From Alphaproteobacteria bacterium (lineage in GTDB: Bacteria; Pseudomonadota; Alphaproteobacteria; Sphingomonadales; Sphingomonadaceae): a stretch of 13,695 nucleotides of DNA. Below, in pieces: positions 13,413-13,695 of the stretch; positions within the stretch are counted from its first letter, which is position 1; each line of letters starts with the position of its first letter. The notes under the pieces were generated by a model. That model was not told the origin of the DNA, did no database searches, and saw only the letters and a program-made list of their open reading frames with translations. The DNA lies in contig VBAE01000261.1 of NCBI GenBank assembly GCA_005882415.1, forward strand, positions 1-13,695, given 5' to 3'. The translations under genes and the position numbers were made by a program.

Positions 13413-13695
13413 ATGGCCCGTCGCCTGCGCAAGGACATGAGCCCGGCCGAGCGGCTCCTGTGGTGGGCGCTGAAGCAGCAGCCAGGCGGCTACCGCTTTC
13501 GCAAGCAATGCCCGCAAGGACCCTATTCGCTGGACTTTGCCTGTCTGTCGGCGAGGCTCGGGATCGAGGTTGACGGCGAGGCGCATAATCGCGGCGACCG
13601 GCCGGAGCGCGATGCGCGGCGGGATGCTTACCTGGAGAGATGCGGGTTCAAGGTGATGCGGATTCCGGCGGCGGACGTGTTCGGCAATTTGGAGG
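13413..13695 (+). CDS. DUF559 domain endonuclease-like protein, 3' end beyond the window
   Basis: Partial gene, at least 94 codons from the ATG at 13413. The translation MARRLRKDMSPAERLLWWAL, then GYRFRKQCPQGPYSLDFACL, LGIEVDGEAHN, ERDARRDAYLERCGFKVMRIP and ADVFGNLE matches the DUF559 family (COG2852), small proteins with a Vsr/restriction-endonuclease-like fold. Likely catalytic residues are E12 or E13-region (MSPAERLLW), D45 in YSLDFAC, E54 and D56 in IEVDGEAH. Their cellular role is unknown; nuclease activity is inferred from the fold. A GTG two codons upstream (13407) is an alternative start; neither has a clear ribosome binding site. It follows the 28-bp palindrome and lies where the methylcrotonyl-CoA carboxylase alpha gene might be expected next. 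Confidence 0.85.
   Translation, partial: MARRLRKDMSPAERLLWWALKQQPGGYRFRKQCPQGPYSLDFACLSARLGIEVDGEAHNRGDRPERDARRDAYLERCGFKVMRIPAADVFGNLE

Noticed and set aside
13160..13573. 137-codon + strand frame over the palindrome and DUF559 start
   Set aside because: It translates the palindrome into Gly/Arg/Pro-rich sequence and runs out of frame with the clear DUF559 protein.

Overview
This is a GC-rich chromosomal window of an alphaproteobacterium, most likely Sphingomonadaceae (Sphingomonas-like). I infer this from the codon bias (strong G/C at third positions), the otsB-GH15-otsA gene order, the M13 lipoprotein peptidase next to leucine-degradation genes, and C/G-rich palindromes next to a DUF559 gene. 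No rRNA, tRNA, CRISPR array, insertion sequence or phage gene is visible.

Region 1 (25-3950, + strand) is a tight trehalose operon: otsB (trehalose-6-phosphate phosphatase), a cytoplasmic GH15 glucoamylase/trehalase-type hydrolase, and otsA (trehalose-6-phosphate synthase). The first two genes overlap by 4 bp (ATGA) and the last two abut directly. Two products make trehalose; the third may cleave it or a related glucan.

Region 2 (3957-4874) is a divergent pair. A SoxR-type MerR regulator with an intact [2Fe-2S] cysteine motif faces a small VOC (glyoxalase-fold) protein. The gap between them holds an 18-bp soxbox almost identical to the enterobacterial one, so VOC is a predicted direct SoxR target.

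Region 3 (4949-6457) is lower-density accessory DNA. It holds a short TPR lipoprotein-like gene, a 196-bp inverted-repeat element built on ACCAAAG motifs, a 71-residue two-TM protein on the - strand, and a frame at 6068-6421 that has a strong ribosome binding site but is cut by an amber codon at position 6.

Region 4 (6458-13206) is branched-chain amino acid / acyl-CoA catabolism. An acetyl-CoA acetyltransferase (-) and an isovaleryl-CoA dehydrogenase (+) diverge from overlapping putative promoters. An M13 zinc metallopeptidase lipoprotein (-) converges on the dehydrogenase. The 270-bp gap between those two is almost entirely one imperfect foldback centred on TTGAATTCAA. A small three-TM protein then overlaps the methylcrotonyl-CoA carboxylase carboxyltransferase (beta) gene. 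That gene is broken: both halves are well conserved, but about 80 bp (27 codons, including the oxyanion-hole segment) are missing at 12083/12084, and the frame shifts there.

Region 5 (13207-13695) holds a 133-bp structured palindrome with perfect 28-bp inverted arms, then a DUF559 (Vsr-like) endonuclease-domain gene that runs off the window end.

I do not see an obvious new defence or biosynthetic system. The points most worth a second look are the deletion in the carboxylase gene, the three unrelated foldback elements, the SoxR-VOC unit, the GH15 enzyme inside the ots operon, and the amber-interrupted frame.
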